NCBI GenBank assembly: GCA_025351785.1
Contig: JANXVF010000050.1
Coordinates: forward strand, 1 to 50,760
Source of the DNA: Flavobacterium sp.
Lineage (GTDB): Bacteria; Bacteroidota; Bacteroidia; Flavobacteriales; Flavobacteriaceae
Direction of reading: 5' to 3'
DNA length: 50,760 nt
The position numbers were made by a program, and so were the translations under genes. The notes beneath the pieces are model-generated. The model did no database searches and had not been told where the DNA came from. It saw only the letters and a list, made by a program, of their open reading frames with translations. Numbering within the stretch: the stretch's first letter is position 1; each line of letters begins with the position of its first letter. Positions 24,542 through 32,733 of this stretch are shown piece by piece.

Positions 24542-24985
24542 ATGAAAAAATCAATCGTAACATTAGCAATCTTAGCATTATCATTTTCAAATATAAATGC
24601 TACCGAAGTAACCACTTCAAACACAATTTTAACAACTTCAACTTTATCAAGAGATCAAATAACAGAAGTTTATGATTGGAATGTAAAAACAAACACCGGA
24701 AATTATTCGGGAACAGCAAACTCATTAGAAGAAGCTCAAAAAATGATCAAATTAGTTACTGTAGGCGAGGTTGTATTAGAACGAAAAATTGAAAGTTATT
24801 TTGAAGTAAAAGATACTGTAGCTTCGGATAAAGTAAGATTATTCTTCTGGGAAGTAACAACAAGTCATGGAACTGCAAAAGGATTTTCAAACTCCGAAAC
24901 TCAAGCCAAAAGAATGATAGAATTAGTTAGCACCGGCGATGTATTAAATTATAAAATAATACAAAGTGCAGATTTTAAAAAATAA
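24542..24985 (+). CDS. Exported protein with two tandem repeats, unknown function
   Basis: I do not recognise this 147-residue protein. It has a signal peptide (MKKSIVTLAILALSFSNINA) and no lipobox Cys, so it is likely periplasmic or secreted. Two related units of about 40 residues make up the mature chain: one starting YDWNVKTNTGNYSGTANSLE (about 43-83) and one starting FFWEVTTSHGTAKGFSNSET (about 100-140). Both share W-x-V-x-T, G, (S/N)S-x-(E/T)-x-A-x-(K/R)MI-x-LV and a (V/T)G(E/D)V turn. The pattern suggests a small alpha/beta module used twice. It is the first gene opposite the sigma factor, downstream of two copies of the promoter-like motif, so it is probably the main target of that sigma factor. 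Confidence 0.7.
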   Translation: MKKSIVTLAILALSFSNINATEVTTSNTILTTSTLSRDQITEVYDWNVKTNTGNYSGTANSLEEAQKMIKLVTVGEVVLERKIESYFEVKDTVASDKVRLFFWEVTTSHGTAKGFSNSETQAKRMIELVSTGDVLNYKIIQSADFKK

Positions 24986-25044
24986 TGTGAAAAATAGATA
25001 TAACAAAAAAAATAATTTAAAAAAATAATTTAAACTTAGAAATC

Positions 25045-25671
25045 ATGAAAAATTTAAAAAACACCTTAGCAAAATTAACAACATTGGTATTCATAATTGG
25101 AATTTTATCTACTGCGATAGGCTGTGCATCTCCTTCATCGCCAGCGCCAGCGCCAGCTACTAGTTGTAATAACGTAAATACCGATTTTCAGCAAATTTAT
25201 ACTAACACATTGGCAAGTAATATTTTATATGACAATTATTTGACAATGGATTTAGTAACTCACGAATATACTTTTAAAGTTAACACCAATCGAAAAGTTT
25301 GTAGTATTGGTTATCAAGGAAATGCAAACCTTTATGCGGGTTCAATTCCTTATACTATAGAAATTTATGATGTTACAACAAGTTTACCTGTTTACACTGG
25401 CAATCATATATTTAACTCGGCATACACTGATTATGTGTCAATAACTCCAACACAATTATATACAACAGATACCTATAAAATAAGAAGAATTGCTTCAAAC
25501 TATTTGGGCAATATAGGAAACACTATAGGAAGAATATGCCGATTCAATTCAGGTCCAGTACCTTACCCTGTTAACAATGGTGATTTGAAAATATTGGCTT
25601 CAAATTTCTATGGAACAGGTGGGCCAGTCCCTAACTACGGAATACCATATATCGATATTGTATTTCAATAA
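25045..25671 (+). CDS. Predicted lipoprotein, unknown function
   Basis: This 208-residue protein has a signal sequence ending in a lipobox near Cys27 (STAIGCAS), followed by a Ser/Pro/Ala linker. The mature part looks all-beta, with NTLASNILYDNYLTMDLVTHEYTF, a paired Cys (in RKVCSIGYQG and GRICRFNSG), and IPYTIEIYDVTT. I cannot assign a family. The 5' end, including the codons for MKNLKNTLA, is nearly identical to that of the 25784 lipoprotein gene. The spacer from the 24542 gene is 59 bases and holds GATATAACA but only a degenerate upstream box, so cotranscription is likely. Confidence 0.65.
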   Translation: MKNLKNTLAKLTTLVFIIGILSTAIGCASPSSPAPAPATSCNNVNTDFQQIYTNTLASNILYDNYLTMDLVTHEYTFKVNTNRKVCSIGYQGNANLYAGSIPYTIEIYDVTTSLPVYTGNHIFNSAYTDYVSITPTQLYTTDTYKIRRIASNYLGNIGNTIGRICRFNSGPVPYPVNNGDLKILASNFYGTGGPVPNYGIPYIDIVFQ

Positions 25672-25687
25672 AAAAAATAAAAAACTG

Positions 25688-25717
25688 GGGTAACAAATAA
25701 GTATTCTAGTTGATATA
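25688..25717 (+). promoter_or_regulatory. Candidate sigma-factor promoter, copy 3
   Basis: GGGTAACAA at 25688-25696 and TGATATA at 25711-25717, with the same 14-base spacer as copies 1 and 2. The second box ends 66 bases before the ATG at 25784. Confidence 0.62.
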
Positions 25718-25783
25718 ACAATAGAATCTGAAACGAGTTCAGATTAAAAAAAACAAATCAACAACATTTAAAAATTAGAAAAC

Positions 25784-26770
25784 ATGAAAAATTTAAAAAA
25801 CACTTTAGTAGCACTAGCAACAATTATTTCATTAGTAAGTTGCTCAACAGAATCATCAGAAACACCAAATAATAGTGCACCAACTGCACAGGCGTTTTCT
25901 AACCTTCAACAAACAGCCTTAGCAAGCATAACACAAAATTTTACTTTAACAGCAGAAAGTGGCATTACCACGCTTACCTCTGCAAAAGGTGTAACCATAA
26001 AAATTGATGGTGCCGGATTACGAAAAAACGGAAACCCTGTTACAGGAGTCGTAAATATTGAATACGCCGAAGTTTTTGATGGAGGTAAAATGCTAACTGC
26101 AGATAAAACTACAATGGGACTTAATTCTTCTGGACAAATGGAAGCAATGAAATCTGGAGGCGAATATTACATTCAAGCTCGTCAAGGAGGGGTTGATTTG
26201 ACAACTGTTACTCCCGTTCAGGTTAAAATTCCAGCTACTTTAACAGGAACCACTCCAGATACTGGAATGCACCTTTGGACAGGACAAGCTCCAACTACAG
26301 GCGCTAATATGTTGGCTTGGATTCCAACTCCAGGAACTGCAGGCGGATTAGATTTTGGAGGCCCACAAGGATCAAGTAATTCATATAATGTAGGTTTTAC
26401 AGGATTTGGATGGACAAATGTAGACAGATTTGCAGGTGTTACTGGACCAAAAACTTTACTTCTAGCAACGGTTCCTGCTGGTTATAACGATTCGAATTGT
26501 GCTATTTATTTACACTACGATGGTTTAGGAACTCAACTTGCAAAATTCGATCGATACCTAACAGCAACCCAACAGTTTTCAGAGCACTACGGTCAAATTC
26601 CTGTAGGATTAGCTTGTCATGCCATATTTGTAACAGAAGATAACGGACAGTGGAGATATGCAATCAAAGCAATCACAGTTCAAATGGGGGATATTTACAA
26701 TTTTACACTGGCAGAAACTTCTCTGGGAAATCAAGCACAACTAGAAGCAGCAATCAATGGTTTACCCTAA
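25784..26770 (+). CDS. Predicted lipoprotein with beta-sandwich N-terminus
   Basis: This 328-residue protein has a signal peptide with a lipobox at about Cys21 (SLVSCSTE) and a Ser/Thr/Asn linker. Residues about 50-170 read as a beta domain (GVTIKIDGAGLRKNGNPVTG, VNIEYAEVFDGGKML, MKSGGEYYIQARQGG), a pattern I have seen in ZU5-like or related modules of Bacteroidota surface proteins, though the assignment is uncertain. The rest is Gly/Thr-rich, with aromatic strands (WTNVDRFAG, YAIKAITVQMGD). It is preceded by its own copy of the sigma-type promoter motif and followed by a terminator. Confidence 0.68.
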   Translation: MKNLKNTLVALATIISLVSCSTESSETPNNSAPTAQAFSNLQQTALASITQNFTLTAESGITTLTSAKGVTIKIDGAGLRKNGNPVTGVVNIEYAEVFDGGKMLTADKTTMGLNSSGQMEAMKSGGEYYIQARQGGVDLTTVTPVQVKIPATLTGTTPDTGMHLWTGQAPTTGANMLAWIPTPGTAGGLDFGGPQGSSNSYNVGFTGFGWTNVDRFAGVTGPKTLLLATVPAGYNDSNCAIYLHYDGLGTQLAKFDRYLTATQQFSEHYGQIPVGLACHAIFVTEDNGQWRYAIKAITVQMGDIYNFTLAETSLGNQAQLEAAINGLP

Positions 26771-26800
26771 ATAATTAGTTGTTAGATAATTGTTTTTATA

Positions 26801-26827
26801 AAAGCGATGATTTGTTCATCGCTTTTT
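26801..26827 (+). terminator. Intrinsic terminator after the 25784 lipoprotein gene
   Basis: AAAGCGATGA pairs with TCATCGCTTT around a 5-base loop and is followed by T residues. It separates the lipoprotein genes from the CHAT operon. Confidence 0.85.
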
Positions 26828-26829
26828 GT

Positions 26830-26837
26830 TATATTTA
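26830..26837 (+). promoter_or_regulatory. Near-consensus -7 box for the CHAT operon
   Basis: TATATTTA matches seven of eight positions of TAnnTTTG, directly after the terminator and 26 bases before the ATG at 26863. No GGGTAACAA box is present here. Confidence 0.4.
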
Positions 26838-26862
26838 TAATTCCTAACCAAAACCAAAATTC

Positions 26863-28821
26863 ATGAAAAAGATATATCTAATACTCTTTTTTCTTTTTTT
26901 TAACTTCGTTTTTTCACAAAATAAAGTCAAAGATACCACTACAAGAAAAGCAACAATTAACTTTGAAAAAAAATCAAATGTTGTTACTTTCAAATCTCAA
27001 AATCCACCTTTAATTCAAGTTTTAGGCGCGCCACCAGCAAACTTTACTAATTTCTGGGAGTTTGGTGATGGAAGTTACAGCAAAAAAAACGAACCTAAAA
27101 AAATCTATAAAAAGAAAGGCGATTACAAAGTAAATTTAACTGTAACTAATAATTATGACAACGGAAAACCTCCTTCAACTCGTCCAAAAATAGTTGCTAT
27201 AAATGAAATTTCAACTGAAAAAGCAGATGAAATTGCCTCGATCGAAAAACAAGATGGATTTGAAATTTTATCCTCTCGCGATCCTGTTCCTGACGAAGAA
27301 ATAATCATTGTGATGAGCTATCAAAATATTCTAAACTATGTTTCTAACGGAAAATTATATCTTTTTTACAACGACAAAGAATTTAAGAATAAAAACTTTG
27401 AACTTTTAGAAACTAGAACTCATTTTGGAGAAAAAGAATTAAATTCTGATGGTGTAGCAACTGTTGACAATTATAATACTAATTATCAAAATATTGCATC
27501 AAATTCTAATTACCCTTCATTATCAAACTCGTTTTTAGTCGACGATGAAAATCTGGACTTAACTTTGGCCGAAAGTAAAACTCAATTTAGCGATTCTAAA
27601 ATTTTAGAATTTGATGGAATGAATCCTAACGAAACCCGAAACGTCTTTTTTAGCTTTAAAACTACAAAACAGATGATTAAAGATACTAGTGCAACAGTAA
27701 AAATAAGAGGGATTTTTGTACCAGACAGGAACTATAAATCGCACAAAAAACGAACTCTCGAAATGGAAATTGTGACTTCACACGATCCTAATAAAATGTC
27801 AAGTAATGCAACTTTGATGAATTATAGAACCGTTAGATTAAAAACAATAAATTTTAAAACTCGATTTCAAAATAATGGCGAAGGCCCAGCAAAAATGATC
27901 CGTTTAGAGACTGATATTCCTGGAATGTTTGATAAAAAAACACTTCAAATTGTAGATTCCTATCCCAAATGTCCTATTTGTCCAAAGGGTGAAAACTATA
28001 CTCAAAGTTGCCTAGATACGATCATCAAAAAAGATCAAATATTTTTTACGTTCAAAAATATTTACATTCCCGGAAGCAATCAAAAAAATGTAAAAGATAT
28101 AGACTCTACCAAAGGATTTGTAAAATATACCATGAGGTTTGCAAAAGATTTTCATAAAATAAAAACCAAAAGTAAAACCGCAATTATATTTGATAAAAAC
28201 GAACCTGTAATAACAAATTATGCTGTTACCAAGTTTAAAACAGGAATTTCAGTTGGAGCAAAAGCTGGATATACTATTTATTCAAAATTAGATAATTCTA
28301 AAAGTTATTTTGTTGCCGCTACATTTTGTCCCTACAAATCTTATAAATGGTATTGGCAAGTTGAAATTCAAAATAGTAATCATTCGTATGATGGAAAATT
28401 AATAGAAACTGAAAGGACAGGACAATTTCAAACACCAGCAAATGGAACTTTACAACTCGAACAAACGTTTTTACAGACAAATTATAAAAATATAAATCTA
28501 GAAATTCCAGTTTTGGTGCGTTATAATTTAAATAATTTTATCGGTGTTGGAGCAGGAATTCAAGGCAACATTAATCTTATTGAAAAACAAAATACAAATC
28601 AAACTATAAACCAATATGAAAATACAACAACTTTCTTTTTAGTTAGCTCAAAGCAATCTTCGTATGAATCATCAAATAGTTTTAAAAATTTAGCTGGTGG
28701 TGTTTTGTTTGATATTACTGCAGGAATTGCTCGAATAGGTCCAAGTTTTGGTGCACGATATGTTATAAATTTCAAAAAAGATTTCAATTATTTGCAGTTG
28801 TACGGTATATGGAAATTTTAG
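26863..28821 (+). CDS. PKD-domain / repeat-domain protein with C-terminal beta-barrel-like region
   Basis: This 652-residue exported protein has a signal peptide of about 19 residues (ending VFSQ). A PKD-type domain lies at about 30-120, with the classic WEFGDGS and the YKKKGDYKVNLTVTN strand. A middle region (about 150-440) resembles DUF11-type conserved repeats, including FKTRFQNNGEGPAKMIRLETDIPGMFD and a CPICPKGENYTQSC cysteine cluster. The last about 190 residues (from GISVGAKAGYTIYSK) read as outer-membrane strands ending in YLQLYGIWKF. I infer an outer-membrane-anchored surface protein. The CHAT gene follows three bases later, so the two are translated from one transcript. The combination of PKD head and barrel is unusual. 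Confidence 0.7.
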   Translation: MKKIYLILFFLFFNFVFSQNKVKDTTTRKATINFEKKSNVVTFKSQNPPLIQVLGAPPANFTNFWEFGDGSYSKKNEPKKIYKKKGDYKVNLTVTNNYDNGKPPSTRPKIVAINEISTEKADEIASIEKQDGFEILSSRDPVPDEEIIIVMSYQNILNYVSNGKLYLFYNDKEFKNKNFELLETRTHFGEKELNSDGVATVDNYNTNYQNIASNSNYPSLSNSFLVDDENLDLTLAESKTQFSDSKILEFDGMNPNETRNVFFSFKTTKQMIKDTSATVKIRGIFVPDRNYKSHKKRTLEMEIVTSHDPNKMSSNATLMNYRTVRLKTINFKTRFQNNGEGPAKMIRLETDIPGMFDKKTLQIVDSYPKCPICPKGENYTQSCLDTIIKKDQIFFTFKNIYIPGSNQKNVKDIDSTKGFVKYTMRFAKDFHKIKTKSKTAIIFDKNEPVITNYAVTKFKTGISVGAKAGYTIYSKLDNSKSYFVAATFCPYKSYKWYWQVEIQNSNHSYDGKLIETERTGQFQTPANGTLQLEQTFLQTNYKNINLEIPVLVRYNLNNFIGVGAGIQGNINLIEKQNTNQTINQYENTTTFFLVSSKQSSYESSNSFKNLAGGVLFDITAGIARIGPSFGARYVINFKKDFNYLQLYGIWKF

Positions 28822-28824
28822 TTT

Positions 28825-31413
28825 ATGAATAAATTTTTACTTTTACTTTTTATATTTCAACTTTCGATTGCTCAAAAAAAAGATGATTTTATAAATCAGT
28901 GTTATACTCAAACTGATGTTTTAATTGCAAAACCTTGTCTAGAAAATGTAACTAAACTCGAGAAATTTATTGAGTCAAATAGGCCAATTTTATCTACATC
29001 AAAAAACAAAAACGAATTGTTAGCTTTTGTGTATATGCAATGCAACATTGGGTATTACAAAAATAAATTTGGACAAACTTTACAGGCAATTTTAAACTAC
29101 GAAAAAGCATGGCATGTTTTTGATAAAAACAAACTAGAAGGTTATGATATTACAGAATTTTGTTTAAAACCTTTAGGCAATTTATATACAATTATTGGTG
29201 ATTATGATGCTGCCGAAAATACAATTAAACATTATTTATATATAGCGATATTACAAAATAATAAAAATCAAAAATTTGCATCTATCAATAATCTTTCGAC
29301 CGTTTATTTAAGTTCTGGAAAAATTTCTGAAAGCATTCAATTATTAGAAAAAACCCTTTTAGATGACAGTTTAACCTCAACTCAAAAAGGAATTTTATAT
29401 AATAATCTTGGAAATTGTTTTTACACAAATAATGACAAGATAAGAGCAACAAAAGCGTTTCAAAATTCAATAAGTAAATTACAAAATCAAAATCAAACCG
29501 AATATTTATCATATTCATATCGAAATTTATCACTTTTAAATAATGACATAAAAACTTTTGAAACTGCAAAAAAACTCTTTTTTGAAAACCCTAAAATTTC
29601 TCCTAGATCAATTGCAAAATTCTATTTAGACGAGGGAAATTTAAATTTTAATTTAACACATTTTAAAGAGTCAAAAATAGCAATCGATAAAATTTTTAAA
29701 ATTTTGATTCCAAATTTTGATAGTTCAGAAAGCGGTTTGCCAAACCAAAAACAACTGTATGCCGAAACCATTTTGATGGATGCTTTAGACTTAAAAGCAT
29801 CACTTTATTTTGCAGAGAATAATCTTAAAAAAGCGTTAGATTGCTACAAACTTTCTTTTACTATTGCTTCAATTTTGCAAAATGTTGTATTTTATGAAAA
29901 CTCAAAAATCATCTTGCAAATAAGTTCGCGAAATCGAACAGAAAAATGTATTTCTATCTACAATTTATTATACCAGAAAGAGCACAAAATAGCCTATTTG
30001 AAGGAAGCTTTTGAGGTATCAGAAAAAAATAAAGCTTCTGTATTAAAAAACACTATCGATGCTACTAAAACTAAATCTGCAACTGAAAAATTAATTGCAA
30101 CGCAACTTCAAAACCAAAATACAATTATAATAAAAGAACAGCAAAAGCTTGAAAATGCTGATATTTCGGTTATAAATAAAGCTATAAAAAAACAAAATGA
30201 GTTAATGCTATTAGTAAAATCAAAAGCTGAGATTTTACAATTAAATGCAAATAAATCAATAGAACTAAAAGCAATTTTTTCAAAATTAGAACAACAGAAA
30301 GCAGTATTAGTTTCTTATTTTTCGGGTACTGAAAAAATGTATGTTTTTGTATTAGAAAATAATCAAATTATACTTAAAAATTTTGATTATGACGCCAAAA
30401 CAATTTCTGATATTAAAAGTTTTATTGATCTTTTTAGTAATTCAGAGTTTATAACTAATGATATTTCTAATTATACTAAAATGGCTAATTCGGTATATAA
30501 AATATTGCTTTTACCCAAAAACAAAATCAATAAAAACTTGGTTATTATTCCCGATGGAATTTTAAATTTTCTGCCTTTTGAGGCTTTAATTACAAGTCAA
30601 AGCGCAACTACAAACTTTGCTAAAATGAATTATTTGCTCAAAGATTTTAGTGTTGGGTACAGTAACTCGGCATTTTTTTATATGAATTCAACGGCTGTTC
30701 AAAATAAAAACCAAAAGGTTCTTGGAGTATTTCCAATTTTCGAAAATTCGTCATTAGAACTAACCTATTCAAAAGATGAGTTAAAGGCAATTCAGAAAAA
30801 ATTTAAAGGAAAATTTTTAATTAATAATGAAGCTACTTTTACAAATTTTAAAAAGCAAGCTCCAAATTTTGAAATTTTACATTTGTCGACCCACGGATCG
30901 TCTGGCGATCTAGAAACGCCAGCAAGTATTAAATTTTATGATCAAGAAATTTTATATTCGGAGCTATATAATTTAAATTTAAAAGCAAGTTTAGTGGTTT
31001 TAAGTGCCTGCGAAACCGGATTGGGTAAACTCTATAAATCAGAGGGTGCCATGAGTATTTCAAGAGGTTTTCAAATGGCTGGTGTTCAAAATTTATTGTT
31101 TTCACTCTGGAAAGTGAACGATTTTACTACTTCGGTTTTAATGGAAAAATTTTACACAAATTGTGCAAAACAAATGTCTTATTTTGATTCAAATCATCAA
31201 TCAAAATTAGATTATTTGCTCGATAATAATATTTCGAACTCAAAAAAATCTCCCTATTATTGGAGTGCTTTTGTGTATTATGGAACTTTGGACGGAGAGA
31301 AACCAACAAATTATTTTTGGATAATTTATACTTTTGGAGGTTTTATTGCCCTATTTTTGTTATATAAATTTATTAAAAATGATCGATTTTCAAAAAATAT
31401 TAAAAAAAGGTAA
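28825..31413 (+). CDS. TPR-CHAT protein, caspase-like peptidase, membrane anchored
   Basis: This 862-residue protein starts with a signal peptide (MNKFLLLLFIFQLSIAQ). Residues about 30-440 are helical TPR-like repeats (GDYDAAENTIKHYLYIAI, SGKISESIQLLEKTLL, NNLKKALDCYKLSFTIA). The CHAT domain follows (about 540-815), with LVIIPDGILNFLPFEALI, the catalytic His690 in LHLSTHGSS and catalytic Cys729 in VVLSACETGLG, then ISRGFQMAGVQNLLFSLW and SPYYWSAFVYYG. A single hydrophobic helix at about 830-848 and a basic tail end the chain. The peptidase should therefore sit in the periplasm, held in the inner membrane. CHAT proteins are caspase-clan cysteine peptidases; the target here is unknown. It is three bases after the PKD gene and overlaps the retropepsin gene. 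Confidence 0.88.
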   Translation: MNKFLLLLFIFQLSIAQKKDDFINQCYTQTDVLIAKPCLENVTKLEKFIESNRPILSTSKNKNELLAFVYMQCNIGYYKNKFGQTLQAILNYEKAWHVFDKNKLEGYDITEFCLKPLGNLYTIIGDYDAAENTIKHYLYIAILQNNKNQKFASINNLSTVYLSSGKISESIQLLEKTLLDDSLTSTQKGILYNNLGNCFYTNNDKIRATKAFQNSISKLQNQNQTEYLSYSYRNLSLLNNDIKTFETAKKLFFENPKISPRSIAKFYLDEGNLNFNLTHFKESKIAIDKIFKILIPNFDSSESGLPNQKQLYAETILMDALDLKASLYFAENNLKKALDCYKLSFTIASILQNVVFYENSKIILQISSRNRTEKCISIYNLLYQKEHKIAYLKEAFEVSEKNKASVLKNTIDATKTKSATEKLIATQLQNQNTIIIKEQQKLENADISVINKAIKKQNELMLLVKSKAEILQLNANKSIELKAIFSKLEQQKAVLVSYFSGTEKMYVFVLENNQIILKNFDYDAKTISDIKSFIDLFSNSEFITNDISNYTKMANSVYKILLLPKNKINKNLVIIPDGILNFLPFEALITSQSATTNFAKMNYLLKDFSVGYSNSAFFYMNSTAVQNKNQKVLGVFPIFENSSLELTYSKDELKAIQKKFKGKFLINNEATFTNFKKQAPNFEILHLSTHGSSGDLETPASIKFYDQEILYSELYNLNLKASLVVLSACETGLGKLYKSEGAMSISRGFQMAGVQNLLFSLWKVNDFTTSVLMEKFYTNCAKQMSYFDSNHQSKLDYLLDNNISNSKKSPYYWSAFVYYGTLDGEKPTNYFWIIYTFGGFIALFLLYKFIKNDRFSKNIKKR

Positions 31414-31819
31414 CTACAAAAAATTAACATTTAAAATTTCTAAAACACAACATTTACTCTTAACTGCAAAGATAAATGGAATTGAAGGAAAATTTATCCT
31501 CGACACAGGTGCAAGTTCGAGTTGTATAGGCACAGAAAGCATCGAAAAATTTAAGTTAAAAGCTCAAAATTGCAATACAAAAGCTTCTGGTGCGGGCGCT
31601 ACAGGAATAAAAACTCAAATTGCAAAAAATAATTTATTGCAACTAGGAAGTTGGAAAATGAAAAAATATCCTGTTATTATATTTGATTTATCACATGTTA
31701 ATGAGGCCTTGTTACAACACAAAGCTAAACCTGTTGACGGTATTATTGGCGCTGATGTTCTGCTTGCTGGTAAAGCAATTATTGATTATGCAAGTAAACT
31801 TTTATTTATGAAGGGATAA
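31379..31819 (+). CDS. Retropepsin-like aspartic protease
   Basis: This 146-residue protein starts at ATG 31379 (MIDFQKIL), inside the last 35 bases of the CHAT gene. A TTG further upstream at 31334 would give a long overlap and is not needed. The single retroviral-protease-like domain shows the strand LLLTAKINGIEGKFILDTGASSS with catalytic Asp42 in DTGAS. Then come an AGATG flap region and the C-terminal GIIGADVL, followed by AIIDYASKLLFM, all standard for one-domain bacterial retropepsins that act as dimers. There is no signal peptide, so a cytoplasmic site is likely. No reverse transcriptase, gag or repeats are nearby. The overlap couples its translation to the CHAT protein. Confidence 0.86.
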   Translation: MIDFQKILKKGNYKKLTFKISKTQHLLLTAKINGIEGKFILDTGASSSCIGTESIEKFKLKAQNCNTKASGAGATGIKTQIAKNNLLQLGSWKMKKYPVIIFDLSHVNEALLQHKAKPVDGIIGADVLLAGKAIIDYASKLLFMKG

Positions 31820-32098
31820 GCTCATTTGATAGCATTCCAATTCAAAATACAATTAAAATAAATATCAATATTTAAATTAGTAATAACTAATTGCATTTTT
31901 AAATAAAATATAGTTTTGATTTAAAATACCTTATTTGTAAAGTCCATATTTTGTTAGTAAATTGAAAATGCCTTTACATCGCTTTTAGGTAAGTGTTCCT
32001 TTCTTTATGTATATGGTTTTAATTTTTATTTAGCAAGATTTGACTAGTAGTAACCTTAGCGAGATATTAAAAATTATCAAGTTATAAAATACATCTAT
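31820..32098. other. 279-base intergenic region between convergent operons
   Basis: Strongly AT-rich, with no open frame above about 30 codons that looks coding and no clear hairpin with T run. The retropepsin operon and the pth operon converge here. I see no identifiable element. Confidence 0.5.
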
Positions 32099-32719
32099 CT
32101 ATTTTCCATTAAAAATATTCATTGTATTATCGAGCCCCGCTAAAACAAAAGATTCAATAATTTCAGAAGCTAATTTTAATCGTTCAGGGAGTTTGGCGTT
32201 TTCGTCGTCATTCCACTCACCTAATACATAATCTATCTGTTTTCCTTTTTTAAATTCATCGCTAATACCAAATCGAAATCGAGGATATTCTGAGGTATTT
32301 AATAGTAACTGTATGTTTTTGAGTCCGTTATGTCCGCCATCAGTACCTTTAGTTTTTATGCGAATTGTACCAAATGAAAGATTTAAATCGTCGGTTATGA
32401 CTAAAATATTTTCCTTAGAAATATTCTCTTTCTGCATCCAGTATTGAATTGCCTTTCCACTCAGATTCATATAAGTATTAGGTTTTAAAAGTAAAATTTT
32501 TCGCCCTTTTATAGTTATAGTAGCTAGCATTCCTAGTTTTACAGATTGAAAAACAAGATTGTTTTTTTTGGCAAAGTCATCCAAAATTTTAAACCCAATA
32601 TTGTGTCGAGTGTTTACATATTCTAAACCAATATTACCCAGTCCAATCACTAAAAATTTGTTCATTGAAGTTTCATTTTTTTGTGTAGATTTTTGAAAAA
32701 AATTTGTAAACCAATTCAT
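32099..32719 (-). CDS. pth: Peptidyl-tRNA hydrolase
   Basis: This 206-residue enzyme releases peptides from peptidyl-tRNAs that drop off ribosomes. The core begins FLVIGLGNIGLEYVNTRHNIGF, with the catalytic His in TRHNIGF and the substrate Asn in the GLGN region. It continues with LLKPNTYMNLSGKAIQ and ITDDLNLSFGTIRIKTKGTDGGHNGLK, with the catalytic Asp and second His. An N-terminal extension of about 18 residues (MNWFTNFFQKS) precedes the core. Similar leaders occur in other flavobacterial Pth proteins as I recall them, so I keep the ATG at 32719, though Met19 is an alternative. It is the last gene of the holB-DoxX-pth operon. Confidence 0.95.
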   Translation of the reverse strand: MNWFTNFFQKSTQKNETSMNKFLVIGLGNIGLEYVNTRHNIGFKILDDFAKKNNLVFQSVKLGMLATITIKGRKILLLKPNTYMNLSGKAIQYWMQKENISKENILVITDDLNLSFGTIRIKTKGTDGGHNGLKNIQLLLNTSEYPRFRFGISDEFKKGKQIDYVLGEWNDDENAKLPERLKLASEIIESFVLAGLDNTMNIFNGK

Positions 32720-32733
32720 TTTAAAAATTTAAA

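Noticed and set aside
31334..31378. TTG start extending the retropepsin gene
   Set aside because: It lengthens the overlap with the CHAT gene to 80 bases and adds no recognised sequence; ATG 31379 is standard.
28825..31819. CRISPR type III-E-like Craspase locus
   Set aside because: A CHAT protease and sigma factor are present, but there is no cas effector, no repeat array and no Csx30/Csx31-like protein.
31379..31819. Fragment of a retroelement
   Set aside because: Only a retropepsin fold is present; no reverse transcriptase, integrase or terminal repeats flank it, and the gene is intact.
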